DNA of 64,000 nt from Galbitalea sp036271875 (lineage in GTDB: Bacteria; Actinomycetota; Actinomycetes; Actinomycetales; Microbacteriaceae), in contig DATAZU010000004.1 of assembly GCA_036271875.1 (NCBI GenBank), positions 1 to 64,000 of the forward strand, written 5' to 3'. Made by a program: the position numbers and the translations under genes. Under the pieces are notes generated by a model, which did not search any database, was not told where the DNA came from, and worked only from the letters and a program-made list of their open reading frames with translations. Positions 43,790-51,763 of this stretch are shown one piece after another; the stretch's first letter is position 1, and each line of letters starts with the position of its first letter.

Positions 43790-43807
43790 GCCCCCAGCTA
43801 TGGGGGC
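43790..43807 (+). terminator. Hairpin after the secreted-protein cluster
   Basis: GCCCCCAGCTATGGGGGC, 6-bp perfect arms, 7 bp after the stop of the anchor G gene, without a T-run. The stronger terminator at 43875 lies further on. Confidence 0.5.
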
Positions 43808-43874
43808 TATGCGGAAAACCACCAGCGCGTAGCCTTAACGAACGATTAGCGGCCCGAACAGTCTGCAAATCCAA

Positions 43875-43916
43875 GAGCCCTGGGGGAGGCAACTTCCCCG
43901 GGGCTCGCCCTTTTTT
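43875..43916 (+). terminator. Strong intrinsic terminator upstream of proS
   Basis: GAGCCC (43875-43880) and GGGCTC (43901-43906) bound a long GC stem with an inner TGGGG/CCCCG pairing, followed by GCCC and six T (43911-43916). It closes the secreted-protein cluster. Confidence 0.85.
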
Positions 43917-43937
43917 GGCGCCGGTAGGATGACTTTC

Positions 43938-45719
43938 GTGTCTTCTCGCCTCTCCGACCTATTTGTCCGCACCCTCCGCGAAGACCCGGTTGACGCCGAG
44001 GTAGCATCCCACCGCCTGCTTGTCCGGGCAGGGTATATCCGTCGTCTTGCCGCCGGCGTGTTCACCTGGTTGCCGCTTGGGCTCAAGGTGCGCCGCCGGA
44101 TCGAGGCGATTGTGCGCGAGGAGATGGCCGCCGCCGGCGCCCAGGAGGTGTTGTTCTCGGCACTCCAGCCCCGGGAAGCATACGAGATCACGGGTCGGTG
44201 GGAAGAGTATGGCGACAACATCTTCCGGCTGAAGGACCGCAAGCAGGCCGACTACCTGCTCGCGCCCACCCACGAGGAGGCATTCACGCTTCTCGTTAAA
44301 GACCTGTACAGCTCGTACAAGGATCTGCCACTCACGATCTTCCAGATCCAGGACAAGTTCCGCGACGAATCTCGCCCCAGAGCCGGTCTCCTTCGCGGTC
44401 GCGAGTTCTCCATGAAGGACGCGTACTCGTTCGACTACACAGACGAGGGTTTGGATGTGAGCTACCAGAAGCAGCGCGACGCCTACGAGCGCATCTTCCA
44501 CCGGCTTGGCCTCGAATACGTCGTCGTCCAGGCGGACGCGGGCGCAATGGGCGGCTCGCGCAGCGAAGAATTCCTGCATCCGACAGCCATAGGCGAGGAC
44601 ACGTTCGTGCGCACGGCTGGTGGGTACGCGGCCAACGTCGAGGCGTTCCACACGGACGCCCCGCCCGCGCGGTCGTACGAGAAGCTCACGCCCGCCGAGG
44701 TTCTGCCGACCCCGGACAGCGCGACAATAGCGACCCTGGTGGACGCCGCCAATGAGCAGCATCCCCGGCCAGACGGTCGGCCCTGGAGCGCTGCGGACAC
44801 GTTGAAATGCATCGTCCTTGCGCTCATTCATCTCGACGGCACACGCGAGATCGTCGTGGTCGGCATCCCCGGCGACCGTGAGGTCGACATGAAGCGGGCC
44901 GAGGTCGCCTTCGCGCCGGCTGAGGTCGATACCGCGACCGAAGCAGACTTTCTGCGGCTCGAAGCCGACTCGAAGACGCCCAGCCTGATCAAGGGGTATA
45001 TCGGCCCGTGGACGCCTACCGGACCGATGCTGGGTGAGGACTCGGCCACGGGCATCCGGTTCCTGACGGACCCTCGCGTCTCCGATGGTTCCGGATGGAT
45101 CACCGGAGCAAACGAGCATGAGCATCACGTCTTTGGGCTGGTTGCCGGCCGCGATTTCGGAACGGATGGCACAGTCGAAATCGCGGATGTTCGCGCCGGC
45201 GATCCGGCCCCGGATGGCTCGGGTCCGGTGGAGATCGCGCGTGGCATGGAGATTGGCCATGTCTTCCAGCTCGGCCGCAAATACGCCGACGCGCTCGGCC
45301 TGAAAGTGCTCGATGAGAACGGCAAGCTCGTCACCGTGACCATGGGCTCGTACGGACTCGGCGTCACCCGCGTGATGGCGGTCATTGCCGAATCGAACAA
45401 CGACGACAAGGGGCTGATCTGGCCCGCGAACGTCGCTCCGTTTGATGTGCATCTCATCGCAGCTGGTCGAGAGGACGCCGTCTACGGGGTTGCCGAGGCC
45501 GTGTACGCCGACCTGACATCCGCCGGATTCGATGTGCTGTACGACGATCGCCCCAAGGTGTCGCCGGGAGTGAAGTTCGGTGATGCCGAACTCATCGGCG
45601 TGCCGGTCATCGTGATCGTCGGACGCGATGCCGCGGAGGGCAGGCTTGAGCTGTGGGATCGCCGCACGGGGGATCGAACGCCGGTCCCGGTCGCCGATCT
45701 TGTTGCGGCACTGCGCTAG
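43938..45719 (+). CDS. proS: Prolyl-tRNA synthetase
   Basis: A 593-residue class II synthetase of the bacterial type that charges tRNA-Pro. Motif 2 is in FQIQDKFRDESRPRAGLLRGREFSMKDAYSF (about 132-162) and motif 3 in TMGSYGLGVTRVMAV. An insertion (INS editing domain, about 225-390) lies between, so it is the editing form. The GTG at 43938 with AGGA 8 nt before is preferred; an in-frame ATG at 43929 would add three residues. It is followed by nusA with no rimP gene between. Confidence 0.94.
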   Translation: MSSRLSDLFVRTLREDPVDAEVASHRLLVRAGYIRRLAAGVFTWLPLGLKVRRRIEAIVREEMAAAGAQEVLFSALQPREAYEITGRWEEYGDNIFRLKDRKQADYLLAPTHEEAFTLLVKDLYSSYKDLPLTIFQIQDKFRDESRPRAGLLRGREFSMKDAYSFDYTDEGLDVSYQKQRDAYERIFHRLGLEYVVVQADAGAMGGSRSEEFLHPTAIGEDTFVRTAGGYAANVEAFHTDAPPARSYEKLTPAEVLPTPDSATIATLVDAANEQHPRPDGRPWSAADTLKCIVLALIHLDGTREIVVVGIPGDREVDMKRAEVAFAPAEVDTATEADFLRLEADSKTPSLIKGYIGPWTPTGPMLGEDSATGIRFLTDPRVSDGSGWITGANEHEHHVFGLVAGRDFGTDGTVEIADVRAGDPAPDGSGPVEIARGMEIGHVFQLGRKYADALGLKVLDENGKLVTVTMGSYGLGVTRVMAVIAESNNDDKGLIWPANVAPFDVHLIAAGREDAVYGVAEAVYADLTSAGFDVLYDDRPKVSPGVKFGDAELIGVPVIVIVGRDAAEGRLELWDRRTGDRTPVPVADLVAALR

Positions 45720-45852
45720 GTCTGCGGTCGTTCGTACGCATCGCTGCCCTCTGAGGCGGTCACTGGTACCGTAGGGGCGACGGTTCACCGTGCCGTGCAA
45801 ACCGTCGTAGGTAAATCAGCACGAAACAAGATCTGAATAGTGGAGGCCCTCA

Positions 45853-46875
45853 GTGGACATCGACCTGAGCGTGCTGCGCATCATGGAGCGCGAGCGTGAT
45901 ATCCCGTTCGACGAACTCGTGCAGATCATCGAGCAGGCAATTCACACGGCCTACGTGAAGCACGTCGGCGGCCAGGACGAGAAGTCGGCAACCCACAAAC
46001 CGGGAGAGCCAGTAGCGCCCCACGGACCGACCTCGCGGGTCGTGCTCGACCGTAAGACCGGCCACGTGACCGTTTTCGTCGAGGAGCTTGACGAGGACGG
46101 CAACCTCATTGGCGAGGCAATCGAGGAGCCGAGCGATTTTGGTCGCATTGCCGCATTTGCGGCCAAGCAGGTCATCAACCAGCGCCTGCGCGATATCGGG
46201 GATGACAAAGTCCTCGGCGAGTTCAAGGGTCGCGAGGGCGACATCGTTGCCGGCATCATCCAGCAGGGCCCGAATCCCCGGATGATTCACGTCGATCTCG
46301 GAACCGTCGAAGCGATCCTGCCGCCCGAGGAGCAGGTGCCCGGCGAGGAGTATGCGCACGGAACCCGCATCCGCGTCTACGTGACGAGTGTTTCGAAAGG
46401 GCTGAAGGGTCCACAGATCACGGTCAGTCGCACGCATCCGTCGCTGGTTCGAAAGCTATTTGCGCTTGAAGTTCCCGAGATCGCGAGCGGTGTCGTCGAG
46501 ATCACGTCTCTCGCTCGCGAGGCGGGCCACCGCACCAAGATCGCGGTGCGAGCTACACAACCGGGCGTCAATGCCAAGGGCGCGTGCATCGGCGAACTCG
46601 GCCAGCGCGTTCGTGCCGTCACGGCGGAGCTCAACAACGAGAAGATCGACATCGTCGACTACTCGACCGATCTGGCGACGTTCGTTGCGAACGCGCTCTC
46701 GCCGGCGAAGGTGACGAGCGCTTTCGTCATCGATGAGTCACTCAAGGCCGTGCGCGCCCTGGTCCCCGACTACCAGCTCTCTCTTGCGATCGGCAAAGAG
46801 GGCCAAAATGCGCGCCTGGCGGCGAAGCTCACCGGCGCTCGCATCGACATCCAACCTGACTCCGTCATGGATTAG
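45853..46875 (+). CDS. nusA: Transcription termination/antitermination factor NusA
   Basis: A 340-residue RNA polymerase-binding factor. The N-terminal domain (MDIDLSVLRIMERERDIPFDELV) is followed by an S1 domain (about 110-180, GIIQQGPNPRMIHVDLG) and two KH domains (GHRTKIAVRAT, ACIGELGQRVRAVTAELNNEKIDIVDYS, LAIGKEGQNARLAAKLTG). It lacks the C-terminal acidic repeats of the E. coli protein, as usual in actinobacteria. GTG start after GGAGG. Normally it is in one operon with rimP and ylxR; here rimP is absent and ylxR is 787 bp away. Confidence 0.95.
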   Translation: MDIDLSVLRIMERERDIPFDELVQIIEQAIHTAYVKHVGGQDEKSATHKPGEPVAPHGPTSRVVLDRKTGHVTVFVEELDEDGNLIGEAIEEPSDFGRIAAFAAKQVINQRLRDIGDDKVLGEFKGREGDIVAGIIQQGPNPRMIHVDLGTVEAILPPEEQVPGEEYAHGTRIRVYVTSVSKGLKGPQITVSRTHPSLVRKLFALEVPEIASGVVEITSLAREAGHRTKIAVRATQPGVNAKGACIGELGQRVRAVTAELNNEKIDIVDYSTDLATFVANALSPAKVTSAFVIDESLKAVRALVPDYQLSLAIGKEGQNARLAAKLTGARIDIQPDSVMD

Positions 46876-46914
46876 GCGCCGCCGCCTCTGCCCCTCCATC
46901 CACGGCCCCCCATA

Positions 46915-46962
46915 CACCGGTTGTGCAGGACACCGGTTGTGCAGGACACCGGTTGTGCAGGT
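46915..46962 (+). repeat. Three 16-bp tandem repeats downstream of nusA
   Basis: CACCGGTTGTGCAGGA is present at 46915, 46931 and 46947 (last base differs in the third). Each unit contains GTTGTGCAG, whose exact complement CTGCACAAC occurs once at 47021-47029, so any one of the three could pair with it in RNA. Confidence 0.85.
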
Positions 46963-47086
46963 GTTTCGACATGCGACAGGCCCCGATCCCAACAAATCGG
47001 TAGCTGAAGTGCAGGAACCCCTGCACAACAGGATCTACAGGCTGGGTAATACTCGCTGGCTCATACTGGCTGGCCAACACCGGCGG

Positions 47087-47243
47087 TTAAAGAATGAAAG
47101 CCCCGTTCCGTTTCGCAGCTTGCGCCGCTCGACTTCCTGAGGCTTTCTTCTACGGTTCGGGTTGCCCCTTGCCGTTGCTAAGACTGTAGTGAACGCCAGG
47201 TGAACGGCACAACCCGTAAAGTCTCGCTAGAGAGTTGAGAGTT
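47087..47243 (+). ncRNA. Candidate structured element, copy A
   Basis: Copy A of a duplicated sequence. Two helices can form: GAAAGCC (47096-47102) with GGCTTTC (47141-47147), and CGGGTTG (47158-47164) with CAACCCG (47210-47216). The loop of the second contains ACTGTAGTGAACGCCAGG, identical in copy B. The first helix differs from copy B by a compensating base-pair change. Whether it is a separate RNA, a terminator or a leader element is unknown. Confidence 0.5.
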
Positions 47244-47343
47244 TGGGATGCGCGAATTCGCCCGGAACCCGCGCCCGGCTCAGTGCATAAGTACCGAGTC
47301 AATCGCCTCAAGGCACAGCCGCGCCGCGTGACTCCATGGGGCG

Positions 47344-47447
47344 CAAGCAGAATCGGCGCTGCAGGGGCGGCAGCGGCAAGAAAAGAATCGGCGCCGAGGG
47401 GCGGCGGCGGCGGCAAGAAAAGGATCGGCGCCGAGGGGCGGCGGCGA
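47344..47447 (+). repeat. Three GC-rich tandem units
   Basis: Units of 33, 37 and 34 bp start at 47344, 47377 and 47414. Each begins CAAG, has AATCGGCGC or GATCGGCGC in the middle and ends in a GGGGCGGC run. They lie between the two copies of the structured element. Confidence 0.7.
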
Positions 47448-47463
47448 CGCAAAAGTCTGCGGC

Positions 47464-47621
47464 TTAACGAATGAAAGGCCCGATCCGCTTCCGGCTTGCG
47501 CCTTCCACTTCCTGAGCCTTTCTTCGACGACCTCGGGTTGCCCCTTGGCCGTTGAGACGACTGTAGTGAACGCCAGGTTAACTCCACAACCCGTAAAGTT
47601 TCGCTAGATACTTGAAGGTTG
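47464..47621 (+). ncRNA. Candidate structured element, copy B
   Basis: Second copy, offset about 377 bp from copy A and clearly homologous along its length with substitutions and small gaps. Helices: GAAAGGC (47473-47479) with GCCTTTC (47516-47522), and CGGGTTG (47534-47540) with CAACCCG (47587-47593). The change from GCC/GGC in copy A to GGC/GCC here keeps pairing, which supports an RNA or DNA hairpin under selection. Confidence 0.5.
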
Positions 47622-47662
47622 AAAACGCGATCGCCGAGTAGTGAGCGGACCATGGGGCTAGA

Positions 47663-47932
47663 ATGATTCCTGTTAGAACGTGCCTTGGCTGCCGCATCCG
47701 TGCCGATCGATCCTCTTTACTGAGAGTCGTTTTTCGGAGCGGCATGGTCATCCCGGATTCATCCGCGATACTTCCCGGCCGAGGCGCATGGGTACATCCC
47801 CAGTCGGATTGTTTCGACAAAGCGGTGGCGCACAAGGCCTTTGGTCGCGCGCTTCGATTTGCCGGGCAGCTCGATGCAGATCCGGTGAAAGCCTGGATCA
47901 CAACTCACACCATTAGCGAAACGGCTGATTGA
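47663..47932 (+). CDS. ylxR: YlxR-family RNA-binding protein
   Basis: An 89-residue protein of the YlxR/DUF448 family. It begins with the diagnostic PVRTCLGCR (residues 3-11) and continues with LPGRGAWVHPQSDCFDKAVAHKAFGRAL, the second conserved block. Members bind RNA and are reported to modulate RNase P or transcription in other bacteria. It lies just before infB as usual, but the large repeat-filled gap separates it from nusA. The ATG at 47663 has no strong ribosome binding site. Confidence 0.88.
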   Translation: MIPVRTCLGCRIRADRSSLLRVVFRSGMVIPDSSAILPGRGAWVHPQSDCFDKAVAHKAFGRALRFAGQLDADPVKAWITTHTISETAD

Positions 47933-47990
47933 CCTATGGACAACTAATGAGCGGCTCGAAATGAGACCCGTCCGTAACTAATGGTCTGCC

Positions 47991-48019
47991 CCTGTTCGGG
48001 TGCAGACCCGAACAGGAGA
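47991..48019 (+). promoter_or_regulatory. Hairpin overlapping the infB ribosome binding site
   Basis: CCTGTTCGGGT (47991-48001) and ACCCGAACAGG (48006-48016) form a perfect 11-bp stem with loop GCAG. The infB Shine-Dalgarno AGGAGA (48014-48019) begins within the last three stem bases and the GTG start is at 48023. The structure could hide the site or halt transcription between ylxR and infB. Confidence 0.6.
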
Positions 48020-48022
48020 GAA

Positions 48023-50734
48023 GTGGCTGCCAAACCACGCGTACACGAAGTCGCTGCCGAACTGGGCATCGACAGCAAGGTCGCCCTCGACAAGCTCAAG
48101 GAAATGGGCGAATACGTCAAGGGACCTTCATCCAGCATTGAACCTCCGGTCGCCCGTCGACTGAAGCAGGCTCTCGAAGCGGATGGCATCAAGCCGGCCG
48201 CGGCGCCTGCACCCGCCGCGAAAGCGGCAACCCCTCGACCCGCTGCCACGGCACCTGCACCAGCGCCGGTGGAGCAGGTCCACGACGAAGCCCCCGTTAC
48301 CCCGCCGCCGCTGACCGTTGCGGAGCGCCAGGCTGCGGCCGAGGCCGCCGCTGCGGCACCAGCTCCCGCCGCTGCGGCCGCAGCTACAACGGCAGATCCG
48401 GCCGCCGCCGCGAGCATTCCTCGTCCAGGCGTACCGCGACCGGGCAACAATCCGTTTGCTTCCAACCAGGGGATGCAGCGCCCCGGCACCCCGCGTCCCG
48501 GCAACAATCCGTTTGCTTCCAACCAGGGGATGCAGCGCCCCGGTGCTCCGACCCCGGGATCGATTCCTCGTCCGGGCGCTCCGCGTCCCGGCGGACCGGG
48601 TCAAGGCGCACGCCCCGGCGGCTTTGGTCAGCGTCCCGGCGGTCCCGGTGGTGCGCCATTCCAGCAGCGTCCCGGCGGCCCCGGTCGTCCGGCCGGTGGT
48701 GGATTCCAGCGTCCCGGTGCGCCGGGTGCGGGTGGAGCGCCCGGCTTTGGTGCGCCGCGCCCCGCCGGCGGCGGCGGTCGTGGTCGTGGTCCCGGCGGTG
48801 GAACCGCTGGCGCATTCGGCCGCGGTGGTGGCAAGAGCAAGGCCCGCAAGTCGAAGCGCACGAAGCGCGCCGAGTTTGAGCTGAGGGAGGCCCCGTCGCT
48901 TGGCGGCGTGAGTGTTCCGCGTGGCGACGGCAAGACGGTCATCCGTCTCCGTCGCGGCGCATCCATCACCGACTTCGCGGACAAGATCGACGCGAGTCCG
49001 GGCAACCTGGTGACCGTGCTGTTCCACCTCGGTGAGATGGCGACGGCGACCGAATCGCTCGACGAGGCCACGTTCGAGGTCCTCGGCGAAGAACTGGGCT
49101 TCAAAATCCAGATGGTCTCGCCCGAGGATGAGGATCGCGAGCTGCTCAGCGGCTTCGACATCGACCTCGACCAAGAACTCGAAGACGAGGATGACGAAGA
49201 CCTCGAGATCCGTCCGCCGGTCGTGACCGTCATGGGTCACGTTGACCACGGTAAGACCAAGCTGCTCGACGCGATCCGCAAGGCCAACGTTGTTGCGGGC
49301 GAGGCCGGCGGCATCACGCAGCACATCGGTGCGTACCAGGTCTGGACCGAGCACGAGGGCAACGAGCGCGCCATCACCTTCATCGACACCCCGGGCCACG
49401 AGGCGTTCACCGCCATGCGTGCCCGTGGTGCGCAGGTGACGGATATCGCGATTCTTGTGGTCGCAGCCGACGACGGCATCATGCCGCAGACGGTTGAGGC
49501 TCTCAACCATGCGCAGGCAGCCGGCGTGCCCATTGTTGTTGCGGTTAACAAGATCGACAAGCCCGACGCCAACCCGGCGAAGGTGCGCCAGCAACTCACC
49601 GAGTTCGGCCTGGTCGCGGAAGAGTACGGCGGCGACACAATGTTCGTCGACGTTTCCGCACTCGGCAACATCGGCATCGACAAACTGCTCGACGCCGTGC
49701 TGCTGACCGCGGATGCCGGGCTCGACCTGCGTGCCAACCCGAACAAGGATGCCCGCGGAGTCGCGATCGAGGCCCGTCTCGACAAGGGTCGCGGTGCGGT
49801 TGCGACCGTGCTCATCCAGTCCGGAACGCTGAGAGTCGGTGACTCAATCGTCGCCGGTACCGCCTATGGCAAGGTGCGCGCAATGACCGACGAGGACGGC
49901 ATTGCCGTTCTCGAGGCCCAGCCCGCGCGTCCCGTGCAGGTTCAGGGATTGTCGAGCGTGCCACGCGCAGGCGACACGTTCCTGGTCATCGAGGATGACC
50001 GGACCGCTCGCCAGATCGCCGAAAAGCGCGAAGCCGTCGAAAGAAACGCCCAGCTGGCCCGCGCCCGCAAGCGCATCTCTCTCGAAGACTTCACCCGCGC
50101 ACTCGAAGAGGGCAAGGTCGACGCGCTCAATCTCATCATCAAGGGAGACGTCTCAGGTGCTGTTGAAGCACTCGAGGAGTCGCTGCTGAAGATCGATGTC
50201 GACGACTCCGTTGCGCTGCGCATCATCCACCGCGGTGTTGGAGCGGTCACCGAGAGCGATGTCAACCTGGCAACGGTCGACAACGCGATCATCATCGGGT
50301 TCAATGTGCGTCCCGACACCAAAGCGCGCGAACGTGCGGCCCGTGAGGGTGTGGATGTTCGGTTCTACTCGGTCATCTACGCGGCGCTCGAAGACATCGA
50401 GAACTCCCTCAAGGGCATGCTCAAGCCGGAGTTCGAAGAGGTCCAGAGCGGTGTTGCCGAGATTCGCGAGGTCTTCTCCTCGTCGAAGTTCGGAAACGTC
50501 GCGGGTGTCATCGTGCGATCCGGAACGATTACGCGAAACGCCAAGGCGCGGGTCATCCGCGATGGCGTGGTCGTGGGGGACAACCTCGCGATCGAGTCGC
50601 TGCGCCGGTTCAAGGATGACGTCACAGAGGTTCGCACCGACTTCGAAGCCGGAATCGGGTTGGGCAAGTTCAACGATATTCAGATCGGCGACGAGATCGA
50701 GACCATCGAACTCAAAGAAAAGCCCCGGGTGTAG
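48023..50734 (+). CDS. infB: Translation initiation factor IF-2
   Basis: A 903-residue GTPase that brings initiator tRNA to the ribosome. After the N-terminal IF2N domain comes a long Ala/Pro/Gly/Arg-rich linker (about 45-285). The G domain has G1 GHVDHGKT, G3 DTPGHEAF, G4 NKID and DIAILVVAADDGIMPQT; the C-terminal domains end at VETIELKEKPRV-like sequence. GTG 48023 with AGGAGA is used; the longer frame from 47981 runs through the hairpin. The linker carries a perfect DNA repeat (48443-48543). Confidence 0.95.
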   Translation: MAAKPRVHEVAAELGIDSKVALDKLKEMGEYVKGPSSSIEPPVARRLKQALEADGIKPAAAPAPAAKAATPRPAATAPAPAPVEQVHDEAPVTPPPLTVAERQAAAEAAAAAPAPAAAAAATTADPAAAASIPRPGVPRPGNNPFASNQGMQRPGTPRPGNNPFASNQGMQRPGAPTPGSIPRPGAPRPGGPGQGARPGGFGQRPGGPGGAPFQQRPGGPGRPAGGGFQRPGAPGAGGAPGFGAPRPAGGGGRGRGPGGGTAGAFGRGGGKSKARKSKRTKRAEFELREAPSLGGVSVPRGDGKTVIRLRRGASITDFADKIDASPGNLVTVLFHLGEMATATESLDEATFEVLGEELGFKIQMVSPEDEDRELLSGFDIDLDQELEDEDDEDLEIRPPVVTVMGHVDHGKTKLLDAIRKANVVAGEAGGITQHIGAYQVWTEHEGNERAITFIDTPGHEAFTAMRARGAQVTDIAILVVAADDGIMPQTVEALNHAQAAGVPIVVAVNKIDKPDANPAKVRQQLTEFGLVAEEYGGDTMFVDVSALGNIGIDKLLDAVLLTADAGLDLRANPNKDARGVAIEARLDKGRGAVATVLIQSGTLRVGDSIVAGTAYGKVRAMTDEDGIAVLEAQPARPVQVQGLSSVPRAGDTFLVIEDDRTARQIAEKREAVERNAQLARARKRISLEDFTRALEEGKVDALNLIIKGDVSGAVEALEESLLKIDVDDSVALRIIHRGVGAVTESDVNLATVDNAIIIGFNVRPDTKARERAAREGVDVRFYSVIYAALEDIENSLKGMLKPEFEEVQSGVAEIREVFSSSKFGNVAGVIVRSGTITRNAKARVIRDGVVVGDNLAIESLRRFKDDVTEVRTDFEAGIGLGKFNDIQIGDEIETIELKEKPRV
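48443..48543 (+). repeat. 57-bp period tandem repeat inside infB
   Basis: An identical 44-bp block occurs at 48443-48486 and 48500-48543, coding twice for GNNPFASNQGMQRPG in the linker. Base identity including third positions indicates a recent duplication or gene conversion. The 57-bp period keeps the frame. Confidence 0.9.
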
Positions 50735-50761
50735 TTCGCTCGGGAGCCGGCCGGGGTCTCC

Positions 50762-50826
50762 GTGGGTGCCTCTCCAAAGGCAAAAGCGGGGACCCCAACC
50801 CCGATTACCTTTGGAGAGGCACCCAC
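50762..50826. terminator. 19-bp-arm palindrome between infB and rbfA
   Basis: GTGGGTGCCTCTCCAAAGG (50762-50780) and CCTTTGGAGAGGCACCCAC (50808-50826) are perfect inverted arms around a 27-bp centre that itself holds GCGGGGACCCC-type inverted sequence. Both genes beside it run in the same direction. It could terminate infB transcription in part, or be a palindromic insert of the kind seen elsewhere in the window. Confidence 0.6.
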
Positions 50827-50944
50827 CCTGGCCCCGACCTCCAGTCACTACACCAGCGGGACGGGCGGATATACCCTCGGGTCGAGTAGCCGTCGAAGGC
50901 GGCGTTATCGAAACCCGGATGCGAAGAAGTAGATGGGAAGAGGA

Positions 50945-51439
50945 ATGGCAGACGCAGCTCGCGCAGCGAAGATGGCCGACCGGATCAAGGTGATTGTCGC
51001 AAAGCGACTCGAGCGAGGAATCAAAGATCCCCGGCTCGGCTTCGTTACTATCACCGACGTCCGGGTGACCGGCGACCTGCAGCACGCATCCATTTTTTAC
51101 ACCGTCTACGGCACCGACCAGGAGCGAGCAGATACGGCTGCAGCACTTAAATCGGCGACCGGAATGCTGCGCAGTGAGGTCGGCAAGAACATCACGGCGC
51201 GGCTGACGCCGTCGCTCGAATTCATTGCGGATGGAGTTCCCGAGAACGCGGCGCTGATCGACTCACTGCTCGCCGAGGCGCGCAACCGCGACACCGAGGT
51301 TGCTGCGCTCGCGACCACCGCGAAGTACGCGGGTGACGAGGACCCTTATGTCAAGCCGCACGTCATTGCCGATGAAGAGGCCGACGACGGCGAGGACGAC
51401 TGGGACGACGATGAGGGCGAAGAAGACACTCTCACCTAG
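50945..51439 (+). CDS. rbfA: Ribosome-binding factor A
   Basis: A 164-residue KH-fold protein needed for 16S rRNA 5' end maturation. The core (ADRIKVIVAKRLERGIKDPRLGFVTITDVRVTGDL, then ASIFYTVYG, and LTPSLEFIADG) matches RbfA. The last 25 residues are strongly acidic (DDGEDDWDDDEGEED), a common actinobacterial extension. ATG 50945 after GAAGAGGA is preferred over a GTG-like start at 50933. Confidence 0.93.
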   Translation: MADAARAAKMADRIKVIVAKRLERGIKDPRLGFVTITDVRVTGDLQHASIFYTVYGTDQERADTAAALKSATGMLRSEVGKNITARLTPSLEFIADGVPENAALIDSLLAEARNRDTEVAALATTAKYAGDEDPYVKPHVIADEEADDGEDDWDDDEGEEDTLT

Positions 51440-51466
51440 TGTGGCGGGAGTCGATAGCATCGCTGC

Positions 51467-51763
51467 GTGTACTACGTGATGTTCTACCGGGCCAATCCGG
51501 ACGCGGATGCGGCGTCCTTCGCTCGCAACATCGAGGTGTATCCGCGCCACCGCGCATACGTTGACCAATTCGCGAAACGCGGCGATATCTGGATGATGGG
51601 CACATTCGGTGACCCGATGCATGAGGGGGCAATGGGCATCTTCACATCGCGCGAAGGCGCGAAGGATTTTGCCGAGAACGACCCGTTCAACCTCGAGGGA
51701 CTCATCTTCCATACGGACATCTGGGAATGGGATCCCCTGAGATTTCCCGTTCTATCCGAATGA
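51467..51763 (+). CDS. YciI-family protein
   Basis: A 98-residue single-domain protein of the YCII/ferredoxin-like fold (MYYVMFYRANPD, YPRHRAYVDQFAKRGDIWMMGTFGDP, FTSREGAKDFAENDPF). The His and Asp positions of the family are present (RHRAY, NDPF). A dehydrochlorinase-like activity is known only for a related protein, so no reaction is assigned. GTG start; its stop overlaps the next gene by ATGA. Confidence 0.85.
   Translation: MYYVMFYRANPDADAASFARNIEVYPRHRAYVDQFAKRGDIWMMGTFGDPMHEGAMGIFTSREGAKDFAENDPFNLEGLIFHTDIWEWDPLRFPVLSE

Larger units (their letters stand above)
46876..47662. other. Repeat-rich 787-bp gap between nusA and ylxR
   Basis: No convincing gene. From left to right it contains three 16-bp tandem repeats, a short hairpin (47009-47026), one copy of a 157-bp probable structured element, a stretch with GC-rich tandem units, and a second copy of the structured element. 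Open frames here (plus strand 47235-47474, minus strand 47150-47653) are low-complexity and lack ribosome binding sites. Such a gap is unusual in the nusA-ylxR-infB operon. Confidence 0.7.

Noticed and set aside
46915..46962. Tandem repeats as a CRISPR array
   Set aside because: Units are contiguous with no spacers, only 16 bp long, and no cas gene is present.
47150..47653. Minus-strand and plus-strand frames (47235-47474) in the nusA-ylxR gap
   Set aside because: Both run through tandem GC-rich repeats, give Pro/Ala or Gly/Arg low-complexity sequence, and have no ribosome binding site.
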